Position numbers and translations under genes: made by a program. Positions 7,639-15,564 of a stretch of DNA of 34,635 bases are shown one piece after another (the first letter of the stretch is position 1; the number at the start of each line of letters is the position of its first letter). Where the stretch lies: positions 1 through 34,635 of the forward strand of contig CAMPIO010000032.1 of NCBI GenBank assembly GCA_946886405.1, in the 5' to 3' direction. The notes beneath the pieces are model-generated. The model did not search any database. It was not told the DNA's origin and was given only the letters and a program-made list of their open reading frames with translations. This stretch comes from an uncultured Pseudoxanthomonas sp. GTDB lineage: Bacteria > Pseudomonadota > Gammaproteobacteria > Xanthomonadales > Xanthomonadaceae.

Positions 7639-8897
7639 TGCCGCTTCGCCTGCGCACTGCGTTCGCGTCCCTCCTGCTGGCCGGTGTGTCGGCCGCCGCG
7701 ACGGCGCCCGCGCAGACCTCGCGCGAAGCCGAGCAGAAGTTGCAGCGGGTGCGCAGCGAGCTGAAGTCGATCGCGCAGGAGCGCCGCAAGCTGGAGGGCG
7801 AACGCGGCACCGCGTCGCGCCAGTTGCGCGACGCCGACGAACAGGTCGGACGCACCACGCGTTCGTTGTCCGATACCGAAGCCGCCTTGCGCCGCGAAGC
7901 CGCCGCGCTGGAGGAGCTGCAGCGCAAACGGGACGCCATGCAGGGCCAGCAGGCGGCGCAACGCACGCAGCTGGCGGCGCTGGTGCGCGCGGCCTACCAG
8001 CGGGGCGACGACGCGCCGTTGAAAGTACTGCTGTCGCAGGATCGCGTGGCCGATGCCAATCGCCTGTTGGCCTACCACCGCTATGTGCAGCGCGATCAAG
8101 CGAACCGCATCGCCGCCCTCAACACGGAGCTGGTCGCACTGGAGCAGGTGGAGCGCGACATCGTCGCCCGTCGCGCCGAACTGGACGCCGCTCGCGTGCG
8201 TCAGCGTGGGCAGGTGGCGCAACTGGAAAAGGACCGCAAGACCCGCGCCAGCCTGGTCGCCGACCTGGATGCCCGGTACCAGGATCGCGCCACCAAGGAG
8301 AAAGCGCTCGGCCAGGATGCGCGTTCGCTCGAGACCCTGCTGAAGAGCCTGCGCGCCGCTGCCGCGCGGGCCGAGGCCGAACGCCGTGCCGCCGCGCGCC
8401 GCGCAGCTGCCGAAGCCGCTGCGGCGAAGAAGCGCGAGGCCGCCGGTACCGGGAGCCGGCCGCCGCGCGACAGCGCACCTCCGCGTCCTGCGGTGGCGTC
8501 CGCACCGCCGCTGAAAGTCGGCGGACTGGGCTGGCCGGTGTCGGGCAACCTGCTGGCGCGCTACGGCGGTCGCCTGCCGGACGGCCGCGCCAGCACCGGC
8601 GTGCTGATCGGCGCGCCTGCCGGAACGACGGTCACTGCCGTGGCTGACGGCACGGTGGTGTTCTCCGAATGGATGACCGGCTACGGCCTGATCCTGATCC
8701 TCGATCATGGCAACGGCTACATGAGTCTGTACGCGCACAACGACAGTCTGCTGAAGGACAGTGGCGCGCAGGTGAAGCGCGGCGAAGCGGTCGCGCGCGT
8801 CGGCACGTCGGGCGGACAAGGGCAGGCCGCCCTGTATTTCGAGCTGCGCCGGAACGGGCAACCGGTCGATCCGGCCTCGTGGCTGCAGCGGCGATGA
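7638..8897 (+). CDS. envC: EnvC-type murein hydrolase activator (degenerate M23/LytM, coiled coil)
   Basis: 419 aa. A signal peptide (to about residue 24, APAQ) is followed by a long, charged coiled coil (about residues 27-255, rich in Q, R, E, A), an Ala/Arg-rich linker, and a C-terminal LytM domain from about residue 295. The catalytic motifs of active M23 peptidases are lost: the HxxxD position reads STGVLIG, and the HxH motif reads ALYFELR. This is the pattern of E. coli EnvC, which does not cut murein itself but is recruited by FtsEX to activate amidases at the division septum. The gpmI-envC pairing also occurs in E. coli. Role as an amidase activator is inferred from the family. Confidence 0.92.
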   Translation: MPLRLRTAFASLLLAGVSAAATAPAQTSREAEQKLQRVRSELKSIAQERRKLEGERGTASRQLRDADEQVGRTTRSLSDTEAALRREAAALEELQRKRDAMQGQQAAQRTQLAALVRAAYQRGDDAPLKVLLSQDRVADANRLLAYHRYVQRDQANRIAALNTELVALEQVERDIVARRAELDAARVRQRGQVAQLEKDRKTRASLVADLDARYQDRATKEKALGQDARSLETLLKSLRAAAARAEAERRAAARRAAAEAAAAKKREAAGTGSRPPRDSAPPRPAVASAPPLKVGGLGWPVSGNLLARYGGRLPDGRASTGVLIGAPAGTTVTAVADGTVVFSEWMTGYGLILILDHGNGYMSLYAHNDSLLKDSGAQVKRGEAVARVGTSGGQGQAALYFELRRNGQPVDPASWLQRR

Positions 8898-8950
8898 ACG
8901 ATGGCGGCGGCCATAACCCGGCTTGAACATCCGCCCCGCGCGGCTTCACG

Positions 8951-8956
8951 CATAAT
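8951..8956 (+). promoter_or_regulatory. Possible -10 box upstream of ctpA
   Basis: CATAAT lies 57 bp before the chosen ctpA start. A TTGAAC at about 8924-8929 is 21-22 bp upstream, longer than ideal. ctpA may have its own promoter as well as read-through from gpmI-envC. Confidence 0.3.
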
Positions 8957-9013
8957 CCGGTGAACTTCGTGGCTGCCCGCGGAGTCCTTGCAAGCCTCAC
9001 CCGGAGTAGCCGC

Positions 9014-10369
9014 ATGTCGCAGCGTTTTCCCCTGGCCATCCTGACCGTCGCCCTGCTTGCCGCCATGCCGGCATGGGCGCAGCAGCAAGCGCCGCTGCCG
9101 GAGACGCCGCCGGTGGTCGCGCCCAGCGATGATCCCGAAGCGGCGGAGAACGCACCCAAGGTCCCGCTCGAAGAGATCCGCCGCTACGTGGCCGTGTTCA
9201 ACGCGGTGAAGGAAGCGTACGTCGAGCCGGTGGAGGACACGAAGCTGATGCAGTCGGCCATCCGCGGTCTGCTGCTCGACCTAGATCCGCACAGCACGTA
9301 TTTCGACAAGGCCGATTCCGAGGCCTTCGACGAACAGGCCAATGGCGCCTACGAAGGCATTGGCGTGGAGCTGATGCAGCAGCCCGATCGCACCCTGCTG
9401 GTGGTGTCGCCGATCGACGATACGCCCGCTGCGAAGGCCGGCATCAAATCCGGCGATCTCATCACCGCGATCGACGGCAAGCCGATCAGCGCCGAGGACG
9501 GCATGGAGCCGCTGCGCGGCGCGCCCGGCAGCAGGATCGTGCTGACGATCGTGCGCGACGGCACGCCGAAACCGTTCGACGTCACCCTCGTGCGCGACAC
9601 GATCCGCGTGACCAGCGTGCGCAGCCGACTGCTGGAACCCGGCTATGGCTACCTGCGCATCAGCGCCTTCCAGACCGATACCGCGGCTGATTTCCAGAAG
9701 CAGATCGACACGCTGCAGGGAAACGGCAAGCTGCGCGGGCTGGTGCTGGACCTGCGCAGCAATCCCGGCGGCCTGCTGCTTGCCGCCGTGCAGGTGGCCG
9801 ACGATCTGCTCGACAAGGGCAACATCGTCAGTACACGCGGGCGTCTGTCGATCAGTGATTCCAAGTTCGACGCCACCCCCGGCGACCGCTTGAACGGCGC
9901 GCCGGTCGTGGTGCTGGTCGATGCCGGTTCCGCCAGCGCGTCGGAAGTGCTGGCGGGCGCGCTGCGCGACAACAATCGTGCGCGCGTGGTCGGCAGCCGC
10001 ACGTTCGGCAAGGGTTCGGTGCAGACCGTCCTGCCGCTGGACAATGGCGACTCGGTCAAACTGACCACCGCGCGCTACTACACGCCGAGCGGCAAGTCGA
10101 TCCAGGCCAGCGGCATCGTGCCGGATGTCGTGGTGAAGCCGGAGCAGGGTGGCAAGCCCGGCGCCGCCGTCCTCGGCCAGGACGGCCAGCTCTACATCAC
10201 CGAAGCGACGCTGCCGGGCCATCTGCGTGGCGATGAAGAAGGCGCGGCAGGTTACACACCCGGCGACGTGCTCGATGGCGAAGCACCGATCAAGGCGGCG
10301 TTGGTGGAATTGAAGAAGGTCGCAGCGACCGCGAAGGCAGACAGCGCCGGCAGTACGTCGCGGCGCTGA
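9014..10369 (+). CDS. ctpA: Carboxy-terminal processing protease (S41 family, CtpA type)
   Basis: 451 aa from ATG 9014, which has a GGAG ribosome binding site 9 bp upstream; the in-frame ATG at 8960 lacks one and would bury the signal peptide (about residues 1-23, AMPAWAQ). After an N-terminal helical region, a PDZ domain covers about residues 105-185 (YEGIGVELMQQ..., KAGIKSGDLITAIDGKPI). The S41 core has Ser308 in GSASASEV and Lys333 in TFGKGSVQT, 25 residues apart as in known C-terminal processing proteases. These trim or degrade periplasmic proteins, in several bacteria including peptidoglycan hydrolases, which suits its place after envC. It converges with the antiporter gene across only 14 bp. 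Confidence 0.95.
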   Translation: MSQRFPLAILTVALLAAMPAWAQQQAPLPETPPVVAPSDDPEAAENAPKVPLEEIRRYVAVFNAVKEAYVEPVEDTKLMQSAIRGLLLDLDPHSTYFDKADSEAFDEQANGAYEGIGVELMQQPDRTLLVVSPIDDTPAAKAGIKSGDLITAIDGKPISAEDGMEPLRGAPGSRIVLTIVRDGTPKPFDVTLVRDTIRVTSVRSRLLEPGYGYLRISAFQTDTAADFQKQIDTLQGNGKLRGLVLDLRSNPGGLLLAAVQVADDLLDKGNIVSTRGRLSISDSKFDATPGDRLNGAPVVVLVDAGSASASEVLAGALRDNNRARVVGSRTFGKGSVQTVLPLDNGDSVKLTTARYYTPSGKSIQASGIVPDVVVKPEQGGKPGAAVLGQDGQLYITEATLPGHLRGDEEGAAGYTPGDVLDGEAPIKAALVELKKVAATAKADSAGSTSRR

Positions 10370-10383
10370 CCGCGCGGGCCCGA

Positions 10384-11640
10384 TCAGCGGGCACTGGTCT
10401 CCGTCTGCGGGGCGCCTGTGCTGCGCATGATGCGGTTGAACAGGGGCGTCGCCATCAGGGTGGTCAGGATGGCCATCACCACCAGGATCGAGAACAGGCT
10501 TGGTCCGATCAGTCCCACCTGCAGGCCGATGTTGATGATGATGAGTTCCATCAGGCCGCGCGCGTTCATCAGCGCACCGATGGCCATCGCATCGCGCGAT
10601 GTTTCGCCCGCCAGCCTTGCCGCCGCCCAGCAGGCGACGGCCTTGCCGCCGAACGATGCCAGCAGGATGGCGGCCGCCGGCAGCAGCATGGCCGCATCGA
10701 AGACGAGCGACAGTTGTGTCTTCAGTCCGGAGTAGGTGAAGAACAGCGGCAACAGCACGACGACGACGACCGTCTGCAAGGTTGCACGCAGGCCGTCGGT
10801 CAACGCGCCGCGGGGCAGGCAGATGCCGAGCACGAAGCCACCGAACACCGCATGCAGCCCGATGGCATCCATCGCCCACGCGCAGAAGAAGAACAGCGCC
10901 ATCACCACCGCGAATGTAGGCGGAGGCAACGGCCCGTCGAGCGGCACGCGGTCCGCCAGCGGCCGCAGCCAACGACGCCCCACCGAGAGCATCAGCGCGA
11001 GATACGCAATGCCGCCGACGATCGCGACCCAGGCCTGGTCCCAGCTTCCTCCGAAACTCGCCAGCACCACCGCCAGGATGCACCACGCCGCCGCGTCATC
11101 CATGGCGCCGGCCGTCAGTGCCAGCGTGCCCAGGGGCGAGCCCGCCAGGCCTCGCTCCTGGATGATGCGCGCCAGCATCGGGAAGGCCGTGATCGCGATG
11201 GCGGCGCCCAGGAACAGCGCGGTTTCCAGAAAGCGCGCCTGCGGCGAGAACAAGCCGGGCACGTCGTGCAGCCACGGCGCCAGCGCGAAGGCTAGGGCGA
11301 ACGGGACGGCGATGCCGGCCCAGGAAACGGCCAGCGCGCTGCGGTAGCGCGTCTGCAGGTGGGTCACGTTGAACTCGGTGCCCACCAGGAACATGTAGAG
11401 ACCCACCCCCACCTGGCCGCCGACATACAGCATGTCCAGCGAGGCGGACGGGAACAGCGCGCCCTGCACGCCCGGGGCGAGCGCGCCGAACAGGGAGGGT
11501 CCCAGTGCCACGCCCGCGATCATCTCGCCGACCACCTGGGGCTGGCCGATGCGTCGTGCCAGGGCGCCTGCGGCCCGGCATGCCAGGATGATCACCCCGA
11601 CCTGCAGGAAGAAGTAGATCGACAGTTGGGGTGTGGACAT
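10384..11640 (-). CDS. CPA2 family cation:proton antiporter
   Basis: 418 aa with about 12 hydrophobic segments and no soluble TrkA-N or USP domain. Family signatures include GQPQVVGEMIAGVALGPS near residue 31, FLVGTEFN near 84, ITAFPMLARII, TAGAMDDAAAW (acidic pair in the ion-binding helix, near residue 180) and GALMNARGLMELIIINIG near residue 350. These place it in the Na+/H+ exchanger-like CPA2 group (KefB/NapA type) in the inner membrane. The ion (Na+ or K+) cannot be told from sequence. The gene is monocistronic in appearance, with 84 bp before the DUF1820 gene stop. Confidence 0.92.
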   Translation of the reverse strand: MSTPQLSIYFFLQVGVIILACRAAGALARRIGQPQVVGEMIAGVALGPSLFGALAPGVQGALFPSASLDMLYVGGQVGVGLYMFLVGTEFNVTHLQTRYRSALAVSWAGIAVPFALAFALAPWLHDVPGLFSPQARFLETALFLGAAIAITAFPMLARIIQERGLAGSPLGTLALTAGAMDDAAAWCILAVVLASFGGSWDQAWVAIVGGIAYLALMLSVGRRWLRPLADRVPLDGPLPPPTFAVVMALFFFCAWAMDAIGLHAVFGGFVLGICLPRGALTDGLRATLQTVVVVVLLPLFFTYSGLKTQLSLVFDAAMLLPAAAILLASFGGKAVACWAAARLAGETSRDAMAIGALMNARGLMELIIINIGLQVGLIGPSLFSILVVMAILTTLMATPLFNRIMRSTGAPQTETSAR

Positions 11641-11724
11641 CGTCGCCTGCGTTGCCGGATTGCGGACCGGTCAGCGACGCATCATAGGATCACCGGCGAG
11701 GGACCAGGAATACCCCGGCAGAAG

Positions 11725-12045
11725 TCAGCGCGGTTTGGCCGGCATCGGGAACGGCGTCACCACCTTTTCGCCGGTGGCCGCGTCGCGGATGGCCGACTGG
11801 CCTTTCCGTTCCACTTCCTCGACGCGGATGATGCTCTGCATCGGCAGGTGCAGCACCTTGGTGTTGCCGAATTCGTCGCGCAACCGCTCTTCTGTGGGGT
11901 CGACCACCAGCCCTTCGTGCACGTCGAACACCAGGTCGGCGACTTCGGTGAAGCCCCACAGGCCGCTGGCGGCGACACTGCGCGCGTACAGCTCGTAGAC
12001 CTTGGTGTGGTTGTGGAAGGTGATCTTGTAGAGCGTGTTCTTCAT
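11725..12045 (-). CDS. DUF1820 family protein
   Basis: Small soluble protein of 106 aa with no signal peptide or membrane segment. The opening YKITFHNHTKVYELYARSV and the middle GFTEVADLVFD and LHLPMQSIIRVEEVERKG match the DUF1820 family of gammaproteobacteria, whose function is unknown. The start at ATG 12045 has a perfect TATAAT box only six bases upstream and no Shine-Dalgarno, suggesting a leaderless message (see 12052-12057). The gene stands alone between the antiporter and the rhomboid, all on the same strand. Family assignment is from memory of its conserved pattern. Confidence 0.85.
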   Translation of the reverse strand: MKNTLYKITFHNHTKVYELYARSVAASGLWGFTEVADLVFDVHEGLVVDPTEERLRDEFGNTKVLHLPMQSIIRVEEVERKGQSAIRDAATGEKVVTPFPMPAKPR

Positions 12046-12051
12046 GCCGGG

Positions 12052-12057
12052 ATTATA
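12052..12057 (-). promoter_or_regulatory. Consensus -10 box, predicted leaderless promoter of the DUF1820 gene
   Basis: The minus strand reads TATAAT-CCCGGC-ATG. With the usual 6-7 bp from -10 box to start site, transcription would begin at or next to the A of the ATG. The -35 region falls inside a GAGTGAG-type repeat and reads CCTCAC at 17-bp spacing, which is weak. Confidence 0.5.
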
Positions 12058-12062
12058 GGAGC

Positions 12063-12131
12063 GAGGGGAGAGAAGTGAGGAGTGAGCAGAAGCGCAGTCG
12101 GCTCTTCCTCACTCCTCACTTCTCTCCCCTC
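12063..12131. repeat. GAGTGAG-type hairpin element, copy 1 (family D)
   Basis: Perfect 24-bp inverted repeat: arms 12063-12086 and 12108-12131, purine-rich on one strand (GAGGGGAGAG, then AAGTGAGGAGTGAG). The 21-nt loop carries GAAGAGCCG and CTTCT on the minus strand. The same loop core, minus six bases, occurs in the element at 33156-33237, so this is a repeated element rather than chance low complexity. It begins 17 bp upstream of the DUF1820 start and ends 6 bp beyond the rhomboid stop, so it could terminate rhomboid transcripts. Confidence 0.8.
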
Positions 12132-12137
12132 ACTCCT

Positions 12138-12830
12138 TCAATACCCCTGCCGCTTGCGCATGCGCCGTGCGATGGCGGCGCGCACGAACAGCGCGAACAC
12201 CACGCCGAACAGGAAGCCGGCGATGTGCGCCCACCACGCCACGGCGCCGAATGTCGGGCCGGTGTAGGCGAACACGACCTGCAGCAGCGCCCAGATGCCG
12301 ATCAGCAGCGACGCGGGTGCCTTCACGAATTCGAGGAACAACCCCAGCGGCAGCACCACGCCCAGCTTCGCGGTGGGGAAAAGTGCCAGGTAGGCGCCGA
12401 TGACGGCGGAGATGGCACCGCTGGCGCCGATGACGACGCGGTCCGGAGTGCCGATGCTCAGCACGGCAGCGACGTTGGCCACCGCACCACCCACCAGGAA
12501 CAACAGCAGGAACCGCCACGGACCCATGGCCCGTTCCGATGGCAGCCCGAAGATCAGCAGGAACACCAGGTTGCCCAGCAGGTGCGCCCAGTCCGCGTGC
12601 AGGAACAGGGCAGTGAACAGCCGCAGCACGGTGCCGCTCTGCAGCGACGCCAGCCAGACCTCGGGCGCCACCATGCCTCCGGTCAGCGCTCCCCATCGTG
12701 TCAGCAGATCGCCCTGCGCCGCATCCCCCCGCGTCAGCGCCCAGCAGAATGTGGCGGACAGCAGGACCAGCAGGGCGGGCGTCGCCCAGCGGACGGGCGC
12801 CTTTCGACGGGACGGGAGCGAAACGAACAT
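12138..12830 (-). CDS. Rhomboid family intramembrane serine protease
   Basis: 230 aa from ATG 12830, with six or seven hydrophobic segments. The catalytic serine motif GASGAISAVIGAY and the later histidine motif HIAGFLFGVVFALF form the rhomboid Ser-His dyad. HADWAHLLGNLVFLLIFG is the conserved oxyanion-side HxxxHxxxN-like segment. The N-terminus before residue 15 is basic and cytoplasmic (LPSRRKAPVRW). A longer frame with TTG at 12899 is possible but would add 23 polar residues and push into the promoter region of the divergent fadL-type gene, so I prefer the ATG. Rhomboids cleave transmembrane proteins within the membrane; the substrate is unknown. Confidence 0.9.
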   Translation of the reverse strand: MFVSLPSRRKAPVRWATPALLVLLSATFCWALTRGDAAQGDLLTRWGALTGGMVAPEVWLASLQSGTVLRLFTALFLHADWAHLLGNLVFLLIFGLPSERAMGPWRFLLLFLVGGAVANVAAVLSIGTPDRVVIGASGAISAVIGAYLALFPTAKLGVVLPLGLFLEFVKAPASLLIGIWALLQVVFAYTGPTFGAVAWWAHIAGFLFGVVFALFVRAAIARRMRKRQGY

Positions 12831-12913
12831 GCGGCGGAACTCTACCGGTTCACCGTCCGCCTGCCCATGGTGCGCCGTAACGAAACTGAATAGGGGCAAT
12901 GACTTACGACGGA

Positions 12914-12941
12914 TTGTTAGAGTTTAGTTAGCGGGTATACT
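12914..12941 (+). promoter_or_regulatory. Sigma70 promoter of the FadL-type transporter
   Basis: TTGTTA (12914-12919), a 16-bp spacer and TATACT (12936-12941) make a good sigma70 match in a locally AT-rich stretch. It gives a leader of about 105 nt before the ATG at 13053. Confidence 0.7.
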
Positions 12942-12942
12942 G

Positions 12943-12958
12943 CATACGGCGTCGTATG
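12943..12958 (+). promoter_or_regulatory. Palindrome at the predicted transcription start, possible operator
   Basis: CATACG-GCGT-CGTATG is a perfect 6+4+6 inverted repeat starting one base after the -10 box and covering the expected +1. This is a classical place for a repressor of the TetR or GntR type. Binding is inferred; no regulator gene is adjacent. Confidence 0.45.
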
Positions 12959-13052
12959 TCGGGAGGGGCTTCCGGCAGGTCGAAAGGTGGAGAACACACC
13001 GAGACCTTCGCGGCGCAGACGATCCTTTACCCACGTCTCCGGAGAGATACAG

Positions 13053-14420
13053 ATGGAATTCACCAAGAACCTGACCCGCGTCACCGCGCTGGCCCTCGGC
13101 ATCGCCGGTGTCCTCGCCTATGGCGATGTGCACGCAGCCGCCTTCCAGCTGAAGGAAAACAGCGTCAAGGCCCAGGGCCGCGCGATGGCCGGCTCGGCTT
13201 CCGCCAAGGGCGACGCCTCGGTGGTGGTCAACAACCCCGCCGTCATGTCCACGTTCACCGAGCGCACGCTGCAGGCCGACGTGACCGCGATCGACCTGTC
13301 CTACGAATTCACCGGCGGTGGCACCGCCGCGACCGGTACCCCGTTCCAGCAGCCGCTGACCGGCGGCAATGGCGGCGACGCCGGTGACGTGGCCGCTGTG
13401 CCGGCGGCGTCCTTCATCCTGCCGTTGAGCGGTGATTTCGAATACCTGACGCTGGGCATGATGATCAGCGCCCCGTTCGGTCTGAAGACCGAATACGACG
13501 ACGGCTGGAAGGGCCGCTACCACGCGCTGGAATCGGACGTGAAGATCGTCGACCTGACCCTGGCCGCCTCGCTCGAACTGAGCGACACCTTCTCGGTGGG
13601 TGCCGGCCTGGTCTATGAGCACGCCGACGTGACCCTGTCCAACGCCGTCGATTTCGGCACCATCGTCTGCAGCCGCAGCCCGGCCGCATGCGTGGGCCCG
13701 ACCGCGCAGTTCGGCCCGCAGCGCAACGACGGCTTCGCCAGCATCAATGGCACGCACAACGGCCTGGGCTGGATCGTCGGCGTCAACTGGCGTCCGAGCG
13801 ACAAGTGGTCGCTGGGCTACTCGCACCGCTCTGAAGTCGACCACGAACTGGATGGTGACTCCGTGTTCGAAGTGCCGGCCAACGTCCGCGCCGCGCTCGG
13901 CACGAGCGTCTTCATCAATGGGGGTGGCGGCGCCGACCTGACCACGCCGGCTGTCGATGCGTTCAGCGCCACCTACTACGCCACCGACCGCTTCACCGTC
14001 ATGGCCGAAGTCACCCGCACCGACTGGTCGTCGCTGCAGGAAATCCGCATCGAGTTCGACAACCCTGCGCAGCCCGACTCGGTCGAGGACTACAACTGGG
14101 ACGAGAACTGGTTCTACTCGATCGGTGGCGAATACAAGTTCAGCGACGCGTTCACCTTCCGTGCCGGCGTGGCGCGCGACGACTCGCCGGTCAGCCGTCC
14201 GTATCGCACCCCGCGCCTGCCCGACCAGGATCGCATGTGGTACTCGCTGGGCGTGACCTGGAACGTGTCCGAGCACTTCGAGCTGAGCGCCAGCTACGTC
14301 AAGATCGACATCGTCGATACGCCGGAAGTGGACCTGACCACCAGCACGCGCGCGCGCCTGGTCGGCGACTTCGAAGGCGGCGCCGACCTGTTCGGCGTGG
14401 CGATGCAGTACAAGTTCTGA
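13053..14420 (+). CDS. OmpP1/FadL family outer membrane transporter
   Basis: 455 aa from ATG 13053, preceded by GGAGAG. The signal peptide (about residues 1-29) ends VHAA, and the mature protein opens AFQLKENSVKAQGRAMAGSASAKGDASVVVNNPAVMS, the conserved FadL N-terminal hatch with its NPA motif. The remaining sequence alternates as a beta-barrel, and the last residues MQYKF end in Phe, the usual signal for barrel insertion. FadL proteins carry long-chain fatty acids or other hydrophobic compounds across the outer membrane. Many genomes have several paralogues, so I give no symbol. It has a strong promoter with a palindrome and a strong terminator, and looks monocistronic. Confidence 0.93.
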   Translation: MEFTKNLTRVTALALGIAGVLAYGDVHAAAFQLKENSVKAQGRAMAGSASAKGDASVVVNNPAVMSTFTERTLQADVTAIDLSYEFTGGGTAATGTPFQQPLTGGNGGDAGDVAAVPAASFILPLSGDFEYLTLGMMISAPFGLKTEYDDGWKGRYHALESDVKIVDLTLAASLELSDTFSVGAGLVYEHADVTLSNAVDFGTIVCSRSPAACVGPTAQFGPQRNDGFASINGTHNGLGWIVGVNWRPSDKWSLGYSHRSEVDHELDGDSVFEVPANVRAALGTSVFINGGGGADLTTPAVDAFSATYYATDRFTVMAEVTRTDWSSLQEIRIEFDNPAQPDSVEDYNWDENWFYSIGGEYKFSDAFTFRAGVARDDSPVSRPYRTPRLPDQDRMWYSLGVTWNVSEHFELSASYVKIDIVDTPEVDLTTSTRARLVGDFEGGADLFGVAMQYKF

Positions 14421-14442
14421 TCGCGATACGGGTCTGAACACG

Positions 14443-14468
14443 AAAAACCCCGCCTCGGCGGGGTTTTT
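14443..14468 (+). terminator. Rho-independent terminator of the FadL-type gene
   Basis: AAAAACCCCGCC and GGCGGGGTTTTT form a near-perfect stem around a tiny TC loop, followed by TCTTTG. It starts 22 bp after the stop codon and should terminate well on the plus strand. Confidence 0.92.
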
Positions 14469-14527
14469 CTTTGCCTGCTCACATGCGCTCCCGCAGACAG
14501 GGCAGGCTGAGAGGACGCGCGGCCGAC

Positions 14528-14593
14528 GTAGCGTGCGCCCTGCGCACGACGCGCGGTGACGGGGTCAAGCATCGTGCGCGCAGCGCACACTAC
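14528..14593. repeat. Paired GTAG-type repeat, family B
   Basis: Arms 14528-14549 (GTAGCGTGCGCCCTGCGCAC, then GA) and 14572-14593, whose reverse complement reads GTAGTGTGCGCTGCGCGCAC then GA, are inverted with 22 nt between them. They share the outward GTAG ends with family A, but the body differs. The element lies 4 bp beyond the stop of the minus-strand SMP-30-like gene. Confidence 0.75.
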
Positions 14594-14597
14594 CGCG

Positions 14598-15551
14598 TCA
14601 GTACGGCAGCCCTGCGACGTCGAGGTCGATCGACCACAGGCTGGCCGCGCCGGTGAGGAACAGCGTTCGCCGGTTCTCGCCACCGAAGGCGGCATTGGTG
14701 ATGTTGGCATCCACGCGGATCGTGGCCAGTGCCTGGCCCGCCGGCGAGAACACACGCACGCGCCGTTCGCCGTGTTCGGTCACATAGATGTTGCCCAGGC
14801 AGTCGATGGCCAGGCCGTCGCCACCGCTGATGCGCGCGAGGTCGCGCCCGTCGCCCGGCACGCCGTCGTGCAGCGGATACGCACGCAGCACGTCGCCGTC
14901 GTCGGTGCCACCCGCCACGTACAGCGTGTTGCCGTCCGGCGAAAGCGCGATGCCGTTGGGGTTGCGCAGGCTGTCGTCCACCACGTGGGTCTTGCCGTCG
15001 CGATGGCGGTACACGCGTGTGCGCGGCTGGCCACCGGGCGCGGCCTTGCGCTGGTAATCCGGATCGGTGAAGTAGAGCGTGCCGTCGGCGGCCATCACCA
15101 GATCGTTCGGCGAATTGAACGGCGCGCCGTCGAAGGTCGAGACCAGTGCCGTCCGCGTGCCGTCGGCGAGATCGACGCGGGCCACCTGCTTGCGGTCGTG
15201 CGTGGCGGCGATGAGGCGGCCGTCCGTATCCAGCGCAAGCCCGTTGCTGCCGCTGTCCTCGACCACGGTCTCCCAGCGGTCCGGCGGCGTGAAGCGGCGG
15301 ATGCGCGAGGGAAAGCGACCGCTGTGCACGAAGTCCGACAGATACAGCGCGCCGTCCTTCCACACCGCGCCTTCGTACAGGCGATCCTGGTCGTCGTCGA
15401 CCTTCGCGGCGGCCACTCGGGTGGCAGTCAGTTCGCCCGAGGGTGCGTGGCCCGGGTCGGCCGGGCAGACCGAACGGTAGGCGGATGCGTGTGCGAGCGG
15501 CATGGCGCCACACAGGACCAGGGCAAGGGCGAGGCGATGGCGGCGCGGCAT
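14598..15551 (-). CDS. Exported SMP-30/gluconolactonase/LRE-like protein
   Basis: 317 aa. A Sec signal peptide covers residues 1-23 (LALALVLCGAMPLAHASA), so it is probably periplasmic. The rest is a six-bladed beta-propeller of the SMP-30 type: RLYEGAVW (Glu60, metal ligand position), SGSNGLALDTDGRL, NSPNDLVMAADGTLYFTDPDY, NPNGIALSPDGNTLYVAGG and GGDGLAIDCLGNIYVTEHG (Asp, ligand position). Family members are Ca/Zn-dependent lactonases that open sugar lactones, although many homologues have unknown substrates. It follows the GGDEF gene on the same strand with 13 bp between, so it could be cotranscribed with it. Confidence 0.9.
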   Translation of the reverse strand: MPRRHRLALALVLCGAMPLAHASAYRSVCPADPGHAPSGELTATRVAAAKVDDDQDRLYEGAVWKDGALYLSDFVHSGRFPSRIRRFTPPDRWETVVEDSGSNGLALDTDGRLIAATHDRKQVARVDLADGTRTALVSTFDGAPFNSPNDLVMAADGTLYFTDPDYQRKAAPGGQPRTRVYRHRDGKTHVVDDSLRNPNGIALSPDGNTLYVAGGTDDGDVLRAYPLHDGVPGDGRDLARISGGDGLAIDCLGNIYVTEHGERRVRVFSPAGQALATIRVDANITNAAFGGENRRTLFLTGAASLWSIDLDVAGLPY

Positions 15552-15564
15552 GGCGATCTCGGGA

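Noticed and set aside
7638..8897. Active M23 endopeptidase
   Set aside because: Both zinc motifs are degenerate (STGVLIG and ALYFELR), matching EnvC activators instead.
8960..9013. Earlier ATG 8960 for ctpA
   Set aside because: It would place 18 residues before the signal peptide, and it lacks the GGAG ribosome site seen before ATG 9014.
12831..12899. N-terminal extension of the rhomboid from TTG 12899
   Set aside because: It would add polar residues without homology and reach into the promoter region of the divergent gene; ATG 12830 leads directly into a basic tail and the first helix.
12924..14441. 505-codon open frame antisense to the FadL-type gene
   Set aside because: The plus-strand gene has a signal peptide, NPA motif and barrel C-terminus; the antisense translation shows no family pattern.
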